Source of the DNA: Aliiruegeria sabulilitoris | Lineage (GTDB): Bacteria; Pseudomonadota; Alphaproteobacteria; Rhodobacterales; Rhodobacteraceae | Assembly (NCBI RefSeq): GCF_001558155.1 | Contig: NZ_LOAS01000013.1 | Location: forward strand, 1-64,000 | Direction of reading: 5' to 3' | Length of the DNA: 64,000 nt | In this document: positions 53,955-61,403 of the stretch, in pieces | How the letters are laid out: each line of letters starts with the position of its first letter | Numbering within the stretch: the stretch's first letter is position 1 | Notes under the pieces: model-generated | What the model saw: the letters and a program-made list of their open reading frames with translations, nothing else | What the model was told of the DNA's origin: nothing | Databases searched by the model: none | Program-made: the position numbers and the translations under genes

Positions 53955-56150
53955 ATGAGCGATTTCAGCATGAAAGTAGGCGACGACGGCGTCGCCATCA
54001 TCACCTGGGACACCCAGGGCAAGTCGATGAATGTCATGAACATGCAGGGGTTCCAGGACCTCGACAAACTCATCGACGAGGTGCTCGCCAATGAAGAGAT
54101 CAAGGGCGCGGTTCTGACCAGCGGCAAGGAAGGTTCCTTTGCCGGCGGGATGGACCTCAACATCATCGCCAAGATGAAGGAAATGGCCGGCGACAACCCC
54201 GCCAAGGGGCTGTTCGATGGTGTCATGGGCATGCATGCCATCCTGCGCAAGATCGAGCGCGCGGGCATGGATCCCAAGACCAACAAGGGCGGCAAGCCGA
54301 TTGCGGCGGCGCTTCCGGGCACCGCGCTGGGCATCGGGCTGGAAATTCCGCTCGCCTGCCACCGCATCTTTGCTGCCGACAACCCGAAGGCCAAGATCGG
54401 CCTGCCGGAGATCATGGTCGGCATCTTCCCCGGCGCGGGCGGCACCACGCGGCTTTCGCGCAAGCTGGGCGCGATGGGTGCCTCGCCGCTGCTGCTCGAA
54501 GGAAGGTTGAACGACCCGAAAAAGGCCAAGATGGCCGGCGTGGTGGACGAGGTCGTGGCCCCCGAGGAACTGCTCGATAAGGCCCGTGAATGGGTTCTGT
54601 CCAACCCGAACATCGTCAAGCCGTGGGACGAAAAGAAGGAAAAGATCCCCGGAGGCGCGCCCTACAACCCGGCGGGTTTCATGACCTATGTCGGTGCTTC
54701 CGCGATGGTGAATGGCAAGACGCAGGGCGTCTACCCGGCCGCGAAAGCGCTGCTCTCGGCGGTCTATGAAGGTGCGCAGGTCGATTTCGATACAGCCATC
54801 CGCATCGAGTGCCGCTGGTTCGTCAACGTGCTGATGAACCCGTCCTCCTCTGCCATGATCCGCTCGCTCTTCATCAACAAGGAAGCGCTGGAGAAAGGCG
54901 CCAACCGCCCCGACGTGGCCGACGAAAAGGTGAAAAAGGTCGGCGTTCTTGGCGCGGGCATGATGGGCGCTGGCATTGCGTTGGTCTCGGCCCAGGCCGG
55001 TATCGAGGTAGTGCTGCTCGACCAGAACCAGGAGGCCGCAGACAAGGGCAAGGCCTATACCGAGAGCTTCGCCGACAAGGGCATCAAGCGCGGCAAGACC
55101 ACGCCGGAGAAGAAGCAGGCCCTACTCGACCGGATCACCGCAACGAATGACTACAACGCGCTCGCGGGGTGCGACCTGATCATCGAGGCCGTCTTCGAGG
55201 ATGTCGGTGTGAAGGCCGAGGTGACGAAGAAGGTAGAGGAAGTCGTGGGCGAGGACTGCATCTTTGCCACCAATACCTCGACCCTGCCGATCACCGAGCT
55301 GGCCAAAGCCTCCAAGCGGCCGGAGCAGTTCATCGGCATCCATTTCTTCTCGCCGGTCGAGAAGATGTTGCTGGTGGAGATCATCAAGGGTGCCGAAAGC
55401 GGTGACCGGGCCGTCGCCAAGTCGCTCGATTATGTGCGCCAGATCCGCAAGACGCCGATCGTGGTCAACGATGCGCGCTTCTTCTACGCCAATCGCTGCA
55501 TCATTCCCTATATCAACGAGGGCATCCGCATGGTCACCGAGGGCATCTCGCCCGCGCTGATCGAACACGCGGCCAAGCTCGTCGGAATGCCGCTGGGACC
55601 GCTGCAACTGACCGACGAGACCTCCATCGATCTCGGGGTGAAGATCGCCAAGGCGACCAGGTCCGCGATGGGCGAGGCCTATGACGATAGCTGCGACGAG
55701 ATCCTGTTCTCCATGTTTGAGGCCGGGCGCCTCGGTCGCAAGGCGGGTGCCGGCTTCTACGACTATGACGAGAAGGGCAAGCGCACCGGGCTGTGGAAGG
55801 GGCTGGCCGAGAAATACCCGCTGGCCGATGAACAGCCGAGCGTGACCGAGGTGCAGCACCGCCTGCTCTTCGTGCAGGTTCTGGAGGCCGTGCGCGCGCT
55901 GGAAGAAGGCGTGTTGGAAGATATCCGTGAGGGCGATGTTGGCGCCATCCTCGGCTGGGGCTTCGCGCCCTGGTCCGGAGGCCCCTTCTCCTGGCTCGAC
56001 ATGCTCGGCACGCCCTATGCCGCCGAACGCACCGCCGAACTGTCCGAGACCTATGGCGCGCGCTTCAGTACGCCAGAATTGCTCAAGGAGATGGGCGCGA
56101 AGGGTCAGAGCTTTTACGGGCGCTTTGCGAAGCAAGCCAACGCGGCCTGA
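53955..56150 (+). CDS. fadJ: Fatty-acid oxidation multifunctional protein (enoyl-CoA hydratase / 3-hydroxyacyl-CoA dehydrogenase)
   Basis: The protein has 731 residues. The N-terminal crotonase domain has LTSGKEGSFAGGMDLNIIAK and IGLPEIMVGIFPGAGGTTRL. The NAD-binding dehydrogenase domain follows (KKVGVLGAGMMGAGIALVSA near residue 330). The C-terminal dehydrogenase domain has FYANRCIIPYINEGIRMV and GRKAGAGFYDYDEKGKR. It hydrates enoyl-CoA and oxidises 3-hydroxyacyl-CoA. The start at 53955 is the family start; the frame runs upstream into fadA in another phase. A strong terminator follows. FadB and FadJ cannot be separated by eye. Confidence 0.94.
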   Translation: MSDFSMKVGDDGVAIITWDTQGKSMNVMNMQGFQDLDKLIDEVLANEEIKGAVLTSGKEGSFAGGMDLNIIAKMKEMAGDNPAKGLFDGVMGMHAILRKIERAGMDPKTNKGGKPIAAALPGTALGIGLEIPLACHRIFAADNPKAKIGLPEIMVGIFPGAGGTTRLSRKLGAMGASPLLLEGRLNDPKKAKMAGVVDEVVAPEELLDKAREWVLSNPNIVKPWDEKKEKIPGGAPYNPAGFMTYVGASAMVNGKTQGVYPAAKALLSAVYEGAQVDFDTAIRIECRWFVNVLMNPSSSAMIRSLFINKEALEKGANRPDVADEKVKKVGVLGAGMMGAGIALVSAQAGIEVVLLDQNQEAADKGKAYTESFADKGIKRGKTTPEKKQALLDRITATNDYNALAGCDLIIEAVFEDVGVKAEVTKKVEEVVGEDCIFATNTSTLPITELAKASKRPEQFIGIHFFSPVEKMLLVEIIKGAESGDRAVAKSLDYVRQIRKTPIVVNDARFFYANRCIIPYINEGIRMVTEGISPALIEHAAKLVGMPLGPLQLTDETSIDLGVKIAKATRSAMGEAYDDSCDEILFSMFEAGRLGRKAGAGFYDYDEKGKRTGLWKGLAEKYPLADEQPSVTEVQHRLLFVQVLEAVRALEEGVLEDIREGDVGAILGWGFAPWSGGPFSWLDMLGTPYAAERTAELSETYGARFSTPELLKEMGAKGQSFYGRFAKQANAA

Positions 56151-56172
56151 TCCAGCAGCCGGAATTCAACGA

Positions 56173-56202
56173 GAAAGGGCGCGCCGAACAGCGCGCCCTT
56201 TC
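56173..56202 (+). terminator. Terminator after the beta-oxidation operon
   Basis: GAAAGGGCGCGC (56173-56184) pairs perfectly over 12 bp with GCGCGCCCTTTC (56191-56202), 22 bases after the stop. It has no long U-run but is a strong hairpin. Confidence 0.75.
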
Positions 56203-56225
56203 CACTTGCTGAAATCGCGCAAAGC

Positions 56226-56293
56226 CTTTCATCATCTGTTCGGAAAATATGCTGGGGGGAGCGCCTGCAAAGGCGCGGGGGGCAACGCCCCCC
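56226..56293 (+). repeat. Two-hairpin intergenic repeat, copy D
   Basis: ATCATCTGTTCGG, then AAAATATGCTGGGGGGA, stem GCGCCT/AGGCGC (56261-56276, loop GCAA) and stem GGGGGGC/GCCCCCC (56277-56293, loop AAC). It is a direct copy relative to B, including the ATCATCTGTTC prefix, and lies between the fad terminator and add. Confidence 0.85.
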
Positions 56294-56382
56294 TCCATCC
56301 GCCCCGAACCCGCGCATTCCCGCTTTTGAAGTGACCGCTTTTGCCGGTAGAAGTTCTCTTGTGTTACAGAGGGACCGCCCGA

Positions 56383-57369
56383 ATGAAATCCATTCCCAAG
56401 ATCGAACTGCATCTGCATCTTGAAGGCGCGGCGCAACCCGGTTTCGTCCGGGCACTGGCAGGGGAAAAACATGTCGATCTGTCCGGCATTTTCGATGAGA
56501 ACGGCGATTATTCCTATAGTGGTTTCGTCGATTTCCTGCGTGTCTACGAGGCGGCGACCTCGGTTCTGCAAAGCCCGGAAGATTACGCCCGGTTGACCAC
56601 CTCCGTTCTGGAGAGTCTTGCCGAACATGGCGTGATCTATGCCGAAACCTTTGTTTCGCCCGATTTCTGTGGTGGCGGCGATCTTGCGGCCTGGCGCGAG
56701 TACCTTGCTGCCATGCAGGAAGCGAGCGCCGTCATCGAGGCGCAGGGCGGGCCGATCCTGAAAGGGATCGTCACCCCTATCCGCCATTTCGGCCCTGAAA
56801 GGGCCAAGGCGCCCGCCATATGTGCAGCGGAGACGGTAGGGGACTGGATCGTCGGGTTCGGGATGGGCGGCGACGAGAATCGCGGCCATCCGCGTGATTT
56901 CACATGGGCCTTCGACTGCGCCCGCGAGGCCGGGCTGCATCTGACAAATCATGCCGGGGAATGGCGAGGGCCGAGCAGCATCCGCGAGAGTATCGAGGAT
57001 CTCGGCGTGGAACGGATCGGCCACGGGGTGCGCGCGATCGAAGACCCGGCCCTGGTCGACTATCTCGTGGCGGCCGGTATCGTGCTGGAAGTTTGCCCCG
57101 GCTCGAATGTTGCGCTCGGGATCTATCCCGACTGGAACGCCCATCCGATCGCGAAGCTGCGCGATGCGGGCGTCAAGGTAACGGTCTCGACCGACGATCC
57201 GCCCTTCTTCCATACCACCATGAGCCACGAATACGCGCGGCTCGCGGATGCCTTCGGTTGGACAGAGGAAGATTTTGCCGCGCTCAACCGGGTTGCCGCC
57301 GAGGCCGCGTTCTGTGATGAAACGACCCGATCCGCCATTCTGAAGAAACTGGAAGAAGCCGATGTATGA
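56383..57369 (+). CDS. add: Adenosine deaminase
   Basis: The 328-residue zinc enzyme converts (deoxy)adenosine to (deoxy)inosine. Zinc and catalytic motifs are [10 protein letters not shown] (residues 7-16), [11 protein letters not shown] (zinc His and HAGE), [11 protein letters not shown] and the C-terminal [11 protein letters not shown]. The start at 56383 has AGAGGGA upstream; the TTG 14 codons earlier is less likely. It overlaps upp by eight bases. In relatives add-upp often continues the cdd-deoA-deoB operon, which here lies 23 kb away. Confidence 0.95.
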   Translation: MKSIPKIELHLHLEGAAQPGFVRALAGEKHVDLSGIFDENGDYSYSGFVDFLRVYEAATSVLQSPEDYARLTTSVLESLAEHGVIYAETFVSPDFCGGGDLAAWREYLAAMQEASAVIEAQGGPILKGIVTPIRHFGPERAKAPAICAAETVGDWIVGFGMGGDENRGHPRDFTWAFDCAREAGLHLTNHAGEWRGPSSIRESIEDLGVERIGHGVRAIEDPALVDYLVAAGIVLEVCPGSNVALGIYPDWNAHPIAKLRDAGVKVTVSTDDPPFFHTTMSHEYARLADAFGWTEEDFAALNRVAAEAAFCDETTRSAILKKLEEADV

Positions 57370-57994
57370 CCATCTGACCGTCGTCGATCACCCTCTGGTG
57401 CAGCACAAGCTCACGATCATGCGCGACAAGAACACGTCCACGCACAAGTTCCGGCAGCTCCTGCGCGAGATCTCCCAGCTCATCGCCTACGAGGTTACCC
57501 GCGAACTCGACACCGAGCAGGTCACCATCGAGACGCCGATCACCGAGATGCAGGCGCCGAAGCTGTCCGGCAAGAAGATGGCACTGATTTCGATCCTGCG
57601 TGCCGGAAACGGTCTGCTGGACGGAATCCTGGAGCTGATCCCCGCAGCACGGGTGGGCTTTGTCGGCCTCTACCGTGACCCGGAGACGCTCGAGCCGGTG
57701 CAGTATTACTTCAAGGTGCCGCCAGAGATGGCTGACCGCCTCGTCATCGTCGTCGACCCGATGCTGGCCACGGGCAATTCCTCGGCCGCTGCCATCGACC
57801 TGCTGAAGGAAGCTGGCGCCACGAATATCCGCTTTCTTTGCCTGCTCGCCGCACCTGAAGGCGTTGCCCGGATGAAGCAAGCCCACCCCGATGTTCCGAT
57901 CGTCACCGCGGCGCTGGACAGCCACCTCAACGAGCATGGCTACATCGTGCCGGGTCTCGGTGATGCGGGCGACCGGATGTTCGGCACCAAGTAA
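57362..57994 (+). CDS. upp: Uracil phosphoribosyltransferase
   Basis: The 210-residue enzyme makes UMP from uracil and PRPP. Motifs are [34 protein letters not shown], the PRPP-binding [20 protein letters not shown] and the C-terminal [15 protein letters not shown], which is a near-perfect family end. The ATG lies inside the end of add. Its role is pyrimidine salvage, using uracil released by thymidine/uridine phosphorolysis. Confidence 0.98.
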   Translation: MYDHLTVVDHPLVQHKLTIMRDKNTSTHKFRQLLREISQLIAYEVTRELDTEQVTIETPITEMQAPKLSGKKMALISILRAGNGLLDGILELIPAARVGFVGLYRDPETLEPVQYYFKVPPEMADRLVIVVDPMLATGNSSAAAIDLLKEAGATNIRFLCLLAAPEGVARMKQAHPDVPIVTAALDSHLNEHGYIVPGLGDAGDRMFGTK

Positions 57995-58047
57995 ACAAGG
58001 CAATCGGCAAGAATTCCCTTTACAGGATTCGGACGATCCGGCATCCT

Positions 58048-58089
58048 CCCCCGCAACATATTGTGGGAGCAACCATGATCTTGCGGGGG
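58048..58089 (+). promoter_or_regulatory. Possible alternative leader hairpins around the SPOR-gene start
   Basis: CCCCCGCAA (58048-58056) can pair with TTGCGGGGG (58081-58089), enclosing the GGGAG ribosome-binding site and ATG. Part of it (58050-58056) can instead pair with TTGTGGG (58061-58067), covering the ribosome-binding site. The two stems exclude each other. Confidence 0.45.
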
Positions 58090-59133
58090 ACGTTGATGTC
58101 CCTGCTGTCGGTCGCAACATTGACCGGTACGGGACTCGCAAATACGGGCAAGGCGATGCAGGCACCGGCGGAAAATCCGCCGGCCAGTTTTTCCGGGGCG
58201 CAATTCGTGGACGCGACCGGTTGCGCCTTCATACGTGCAGAGTTCGGAGGCGAGACGCGCTGGCTGCCACGTCTGAACCCGGACCGGACCCAGATCTGCG
58301 GCCTTGAACCGAGCTTCGAGGCGAAAACCGCCAAGGCCCCTGAGACCCTCGTGGAAACACCCGCTGCCAACGCGTCTCAACCGGAAGTCGCGGCCCCCAC
58401 GGCGATCCAGGCCAGCGCGGCGAAACCCAACTCAACGCGCCCGCGCCCTGCCAGCACGCATAGCACGGCCTCGACCAGAACCACTGTTCAACGGGCGAGC
58501 AAGACGGTGCGCGTGACCTGTCCGTCGCGCAGCGGCGCCAGCTACAGCTATATTGCCCAGCCGGGTGACGCCATTCGCTGCGACCGGGCAAGGGCTTCCG
58601 CACAGGCCTCGCTGGTTCTGGCGTCGGGAGAATCCGTCGCTCCCGAGCTTCCCAAGCCGGTCTACAAGCTGCCCAAGTTGCCGAACGGTTACCGCTATGC
58701 GTTCGGCGAGGGGCGGCACAATCCGAACCGTGGCGAACGGACGCTTGCGGGAACTGCCGAGATGAACCGGATCTGGACGCAGGATGTGCCGCGCAAGCTG
58801 GTGAGTCCCGAAGCCGGGCAACAAGGGCTCGAACTCCAAGGCTATCGATCCACGCAAACCGGCCAGACGACTTATCGCGCTTCGAGCAAGGCACAGGCCG
58901 CTCCGCGTCACCGCAATGTGCAGGTTGCCAGCTTTCGGGAACCCGACAATGCCACTGCAACGGCTGGCCGGCTGCAGGCGCAGGGCCTTCCCGTGCGGAT
59001 CATGCAGGGCCGAAGCGGTGGGAAGAACCTCTATGTCGTGATCGCGGGGCCGTTCGAGAGCGAGGCGCGCACGCAGGCAGCCCTGAACAGGACACGCAGC
59101 ATCGGGTATGCGGATGCCTTTATCCGACGCTAG
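58075..59133 (+). CDS. SPOR domain-containing exported protein
   Basis: The protein has 352 residues. It starts with a signal-like segment (MILRGTLMSLLSVATLTGTG). A low-complexity Pro/Ala/Thr-rich middle follows (about 80-150). The C-terminal SPOR domain (about 278-352) reads NVQVASFREPDNATATAGRL, VRIMQGRSGGKNLYVVIAGPF and so on. SPOR domains bind denuded peptidoglycan glycan strands at the septum, so a cell-division or envelope role is likely. ATG 58075 follows GGGAG and is preferred over the GTG at 58063. A possible structured leader covers the start. Confidence 0.85.
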   Translation: MILRGTLMSLLSVATLTGTGLANTGKAMQAPAENPPASFSGAQFVDATGCAFIRAEFGGETRWLPRLNPDRTQICGLEPSFEAKTAKAPETLVETPAANASQPEVAAPTAIQASAAKPNSTRPRPASTHSTASTRTTVQRASKTVRVTCPSRSGASYSYIAQPGDAIRCDRARASAQASLVLASGESVAPELPKPVYKLPKLPNGYRYAFGEGRHNPNRGERTLAGTAEMNRIWTQDVPRKLVSPEAGQQGLELQGYRSTQTGQTTYRASSKAQAAPRHRNVQVASFREPDNATATAGRLQAQGLPVRIMQGRSGGKNLYVVIAGPFESEARTQAALNRTRSIGYADAFIRR

Positions 59134-59187
59134 AGCAAGAGAATAACAACCAAGAAGAAAGAGGCCAGGCAGGTCTCATCCAGGCTA

Positions 59188-59217
59188 GCGCCCCGCCCGT
59201 AACCCCGGGCGGGGCGC
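59188..59217. terminator. Bidirectional hairpin between convergent genes
   Basis: GCGCCCCGCCCG (59188-59199) pairs perfectly over 12 bp with CGGGCGGGGCGC (59206-59217) around TAACCC. It lies between the stops at 59133 (+) and 59234 (-). No U-run on either side. Confidence 0.65.
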
Positions 59218-59233
59218 CGCCGTTCAGGGCTGT

Positions 59234-60253
59234 TCAATTGCCGCAGATCCCCTGAAGCGCCACCCAGTCGCTGTCATCCAGAACCGGTTTGCGGCTTTCT
59301 CCTCCGCGCATCGGGTCGGCTTCGATCATGCCCAGCGTGCTCTCCCCCGTGACGTCCAGCGCATAGGCATAGGGCGTCGAAGGCACCGTTGCCGCCGCAA
59401 AACGTTCCAGCAGCCGCGCTTCGTCCACGCCGGGCGGCTGTGTGGCGGTGAGGCTTTCGGCATAGGCCTGCAAGGTGTCCTCGGTCATGTGCCCCGTCGT
59501 CAGAAGCCGTAGGGTCGGCACAAGGCCTGCCGTTTCCAGCACCGCCTGCAGTGGATCGGTTTGCGCCTGCCGTTCGGCTTCGGCCAGGATGAAGCCTGCA
59601 ACCACGTCCGGGGTTTCGTGATCTTCCACGAGGGAGCGGTTCAGGAGTATCACCCCGCCCGGAAGCGAGACCGTGCTGGGAACCCCCTCGGGTACCACGA
59701 GCAGCGCCCCTTTGCCCGGTTCGAGCAGCCTTGCATGCATGCGCGCCAAAGCCTGGTCGCCACGTGGGCTGCGGCAGGGGCTGCCCGATACACGGCCGAT
59801 GGCGGTGAAGAGCTGCGTGCCGATCTCGGTACGCGTTGGCCCGGGGACCACGCTCATCGTGTGCCGGAGGAGCGCTTGTGGCAGCCATAGCGCGGCGGTC
59901 CCCAGAAGTGTCACAAGAACCGCCGTCAACAGGACGAGCCGCAACCGCCCTTGCCGTGGACGCGACTTCAAGATGGCGCCACGCACGGTCTCGATGGCCT
60001 CGATCATTGTCGGGTCTTCGATCTCAAGGGTTTCGGTGGCTTCGGCCGACGGCGTGTAGAGCGCGGGTTCTTCGCTGCGGTTCATCCGCACGACCGCTGC
60101 AAGCGACCAATGGCTGAGTGCGCTGTTGTTGCGATCGGAGATCACGAGCGAAGCATCGCCGAAGGACACGATCACATCCTGCCGCTGCGCCTCCGGTTCG
60201 GGGCGCCAGATGCCGGGACATTCCAGCCGGCTGAATTGTTTGAGCGCTGTCAT
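59234..60253 (-). CDS. Membrane-anchored, degenerate M48-peptidase-like protein
   Basis: The protein has 339 residues. A cytoplasmic N-terminal region of about 110 residues is followed by one transmembrane helix (LVLLTAVLVTLLGTAALWLP) and an outside domain. That domain contains TVSLPGGVILLNRSLVEDHE, which parallels the conserved LPGG-x-I-x-V-x-x-G-L strand of M48 metallopeptidases. The HExxH that should follow is replaced by ILAEAERQ, so it is probably inactive. The C-terminus has GICGN. The start at 60253 is chosen over an upstream frame of poor coding quality. Function unknown; the M48 link is by eye. Confidence 0.65.
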   Translation of the reverse strand: MTALKQFSRLECPGIWRPEPEAQRQDVIVSFGDASLVISDRNNSALSHWSLAAVVRMNRSEEPALYTPSAEATETLEIEDPTMIEAIETVRGAILKSRPRQGRLRLVLLTAVLVTLLGTAALWLPQALLRHTMSVVPGPTRTEIGTQLFTAIGRVSGSPCRSPRGDQALARMHARLLEPGKGALLVVPEGVPSTVSLPGGVILLNRSLVEDHETPDVVAGFILAEAERQAQTDPLQAVLETAGLVPTLRLLTTGHMTEDTLQAYAESLTATQPPGVDEARLLERFAAATVPSTPYAYALDVTGESTLGMIEADPMRGGESRKPVLDDSDWVALQGICGN

Positions 60254-60536
60254 GGGCCTGCTCCGCCTCTTTGACGTCAAGGATAGCCGAGCCGTGGAAT
60301 GGGAACAACGGCGGGATTTCGGGCGGCTTTCGGGTGAGGCATACGGTGATCCGCAGGTTGGCTGAAGCGGATTGCACATTTTACGGAGATAAAATGCTCC
60401 AGTGAGCGCAATTGGAGTGAATGGGCGAACAATGCCTCAATCTTGTCTTTTTCCGGGCGAATTGCCGTCCCTTAGGTAATGCCTTGTTAACTATGAACAG
60501 GGGCGGATTCTGCTTCCGTGAACGAAGGATGAAGCG

Positions 60537-61223
60537 ATGCTGGACTGGACAAAAAGAGGGGCGCTGACGGGCGGATGGCAGGACAGGGATGTCCCGCGTG
60601 CGGCCGATCAGCAAGGCGGTCTCGTCGCTGGTACGCTCGTGGCAACCGAGGCTGGCTGGATGCCCGCTGAAAAGATCGGTGTCGGCGACATGGTCATGAC
60701 CTTCGATGACGATTTGCAGGAGATCACGGGGGTCACCCGCCGGTTGCATCCGATGCCCTGTCACCAGGCCACTGAAATGACGATGCTGCGCCCGTTGCTG
60801 TCCATCCCAGCCGGCACGATCGGCAACCGCCGCCAGATGCTTCTGCCCGAAGGTCAGGCCGTTCTGGTGGAAAGCGATTTCGCCGAGGCTTATCTTGGCG
60901 ACCCCTTCGCAGCGTTGGAGTCCACCGAGCTTCTGGGTCTGCACGGCGTCCGCAAGGTGCTGCCCGAAGATCGCGTGGTTGTGGTGACATTGTCCTTTGC
61001 CGAGGATCAGATGGTTTTTGTGGAGGGACAGGCGCTCGCGCATTGCCGGGCGTCCGAAGTTGGGGCACCGCGGTCGGTCGAGGAAGCGATCTGGCCCGAA
61101 ACGACGCAGCGCTATCGCGTCTTGTCGCATGATGATGCCGAACTCGTGGTCGCCGGCATGGCATCCGTGGACGAGATGACCCATGCCACCCATCCCGCCC
61201 AAAGGGGTGCGCCGCTCTCCTGA
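60537..61223 (+). CDS. Hint (hedgehog/intein) domain protein
   Basis: The protein has 228 residues. The Hint-fold start GGLVAGTLVATEAGWMPAEK followed by IGVGDMVMTFDD (about residues 27-58) resembles the Rhodobacterales Hint_2 family. The usual first Cys/Ser nucleophile position is Gly-Thr here, so autoprocessing is doubtful. A HTEHELVL-like pair is not evident. It stands alone, unattached to a calcium-binding repeat protein. Function unknown, though related proteins are often beside or within secreted repeats. Confidence 0.75.
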   Translation: MLDWTKRGALTGGWQDRDVPRAADQQGGLVAGTLVATEAGWMPAEKIGVGDMVMTFDDDLQEITGVTRRLHPMPCHQATEMTMLRPLLSIPAGTIGNRRQMLLPEGQAVLVESDFAEAYLGDPFAALESTELLGLHGVRKVLPEDRVVVVTLSFAEDQMVFVEGQALAHCRASEVGAPRSVEEAIWPETTQRYRVLSHDDAELVVAGMASVDEMTHATHPAQRGAPLS

Positions 61224-61351
61224 GCGCAGACGGAACCCTCGGATTGAACGATCAACCCGGTGCTCGCGCGCCGGGTTTTCTCGTGGCCGCGAACCGGTGG
61301 CGAGGTTTCAGGCTTTGCTGGCCCGGGGGATGAGGGGACAGGCCCACAAGG

Positions 61352-61383
61352 AAAGAGCGCCGGGGATACCGCCGGCGCTCTTT
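61352..61383. terminator. Bidirectional terminator between Hint gene and RND gene
   Basis: AAAGAGCGCCGG (61352-61363) pairs perfectly with CCGGCGCTCTTT (61372-61383). It is followed by CTGTTTC on the plus strand and CCTTGTG on the minus strand, so it can serve both convergent genes (stops 61223 and 61404). Confidence 0.8.
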
Positions 61384-61403
61384 CTGTTTCGTGTCTACGA
61401 GCG

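Noticed and set aside
33218-56382. The 23-kb block as a mobile genomic island
   Set aside because: It contains housekeeping genes (pyrD, fad genes) with host-like composition and no integrase; a rearrangement is more likely than a foreign island.
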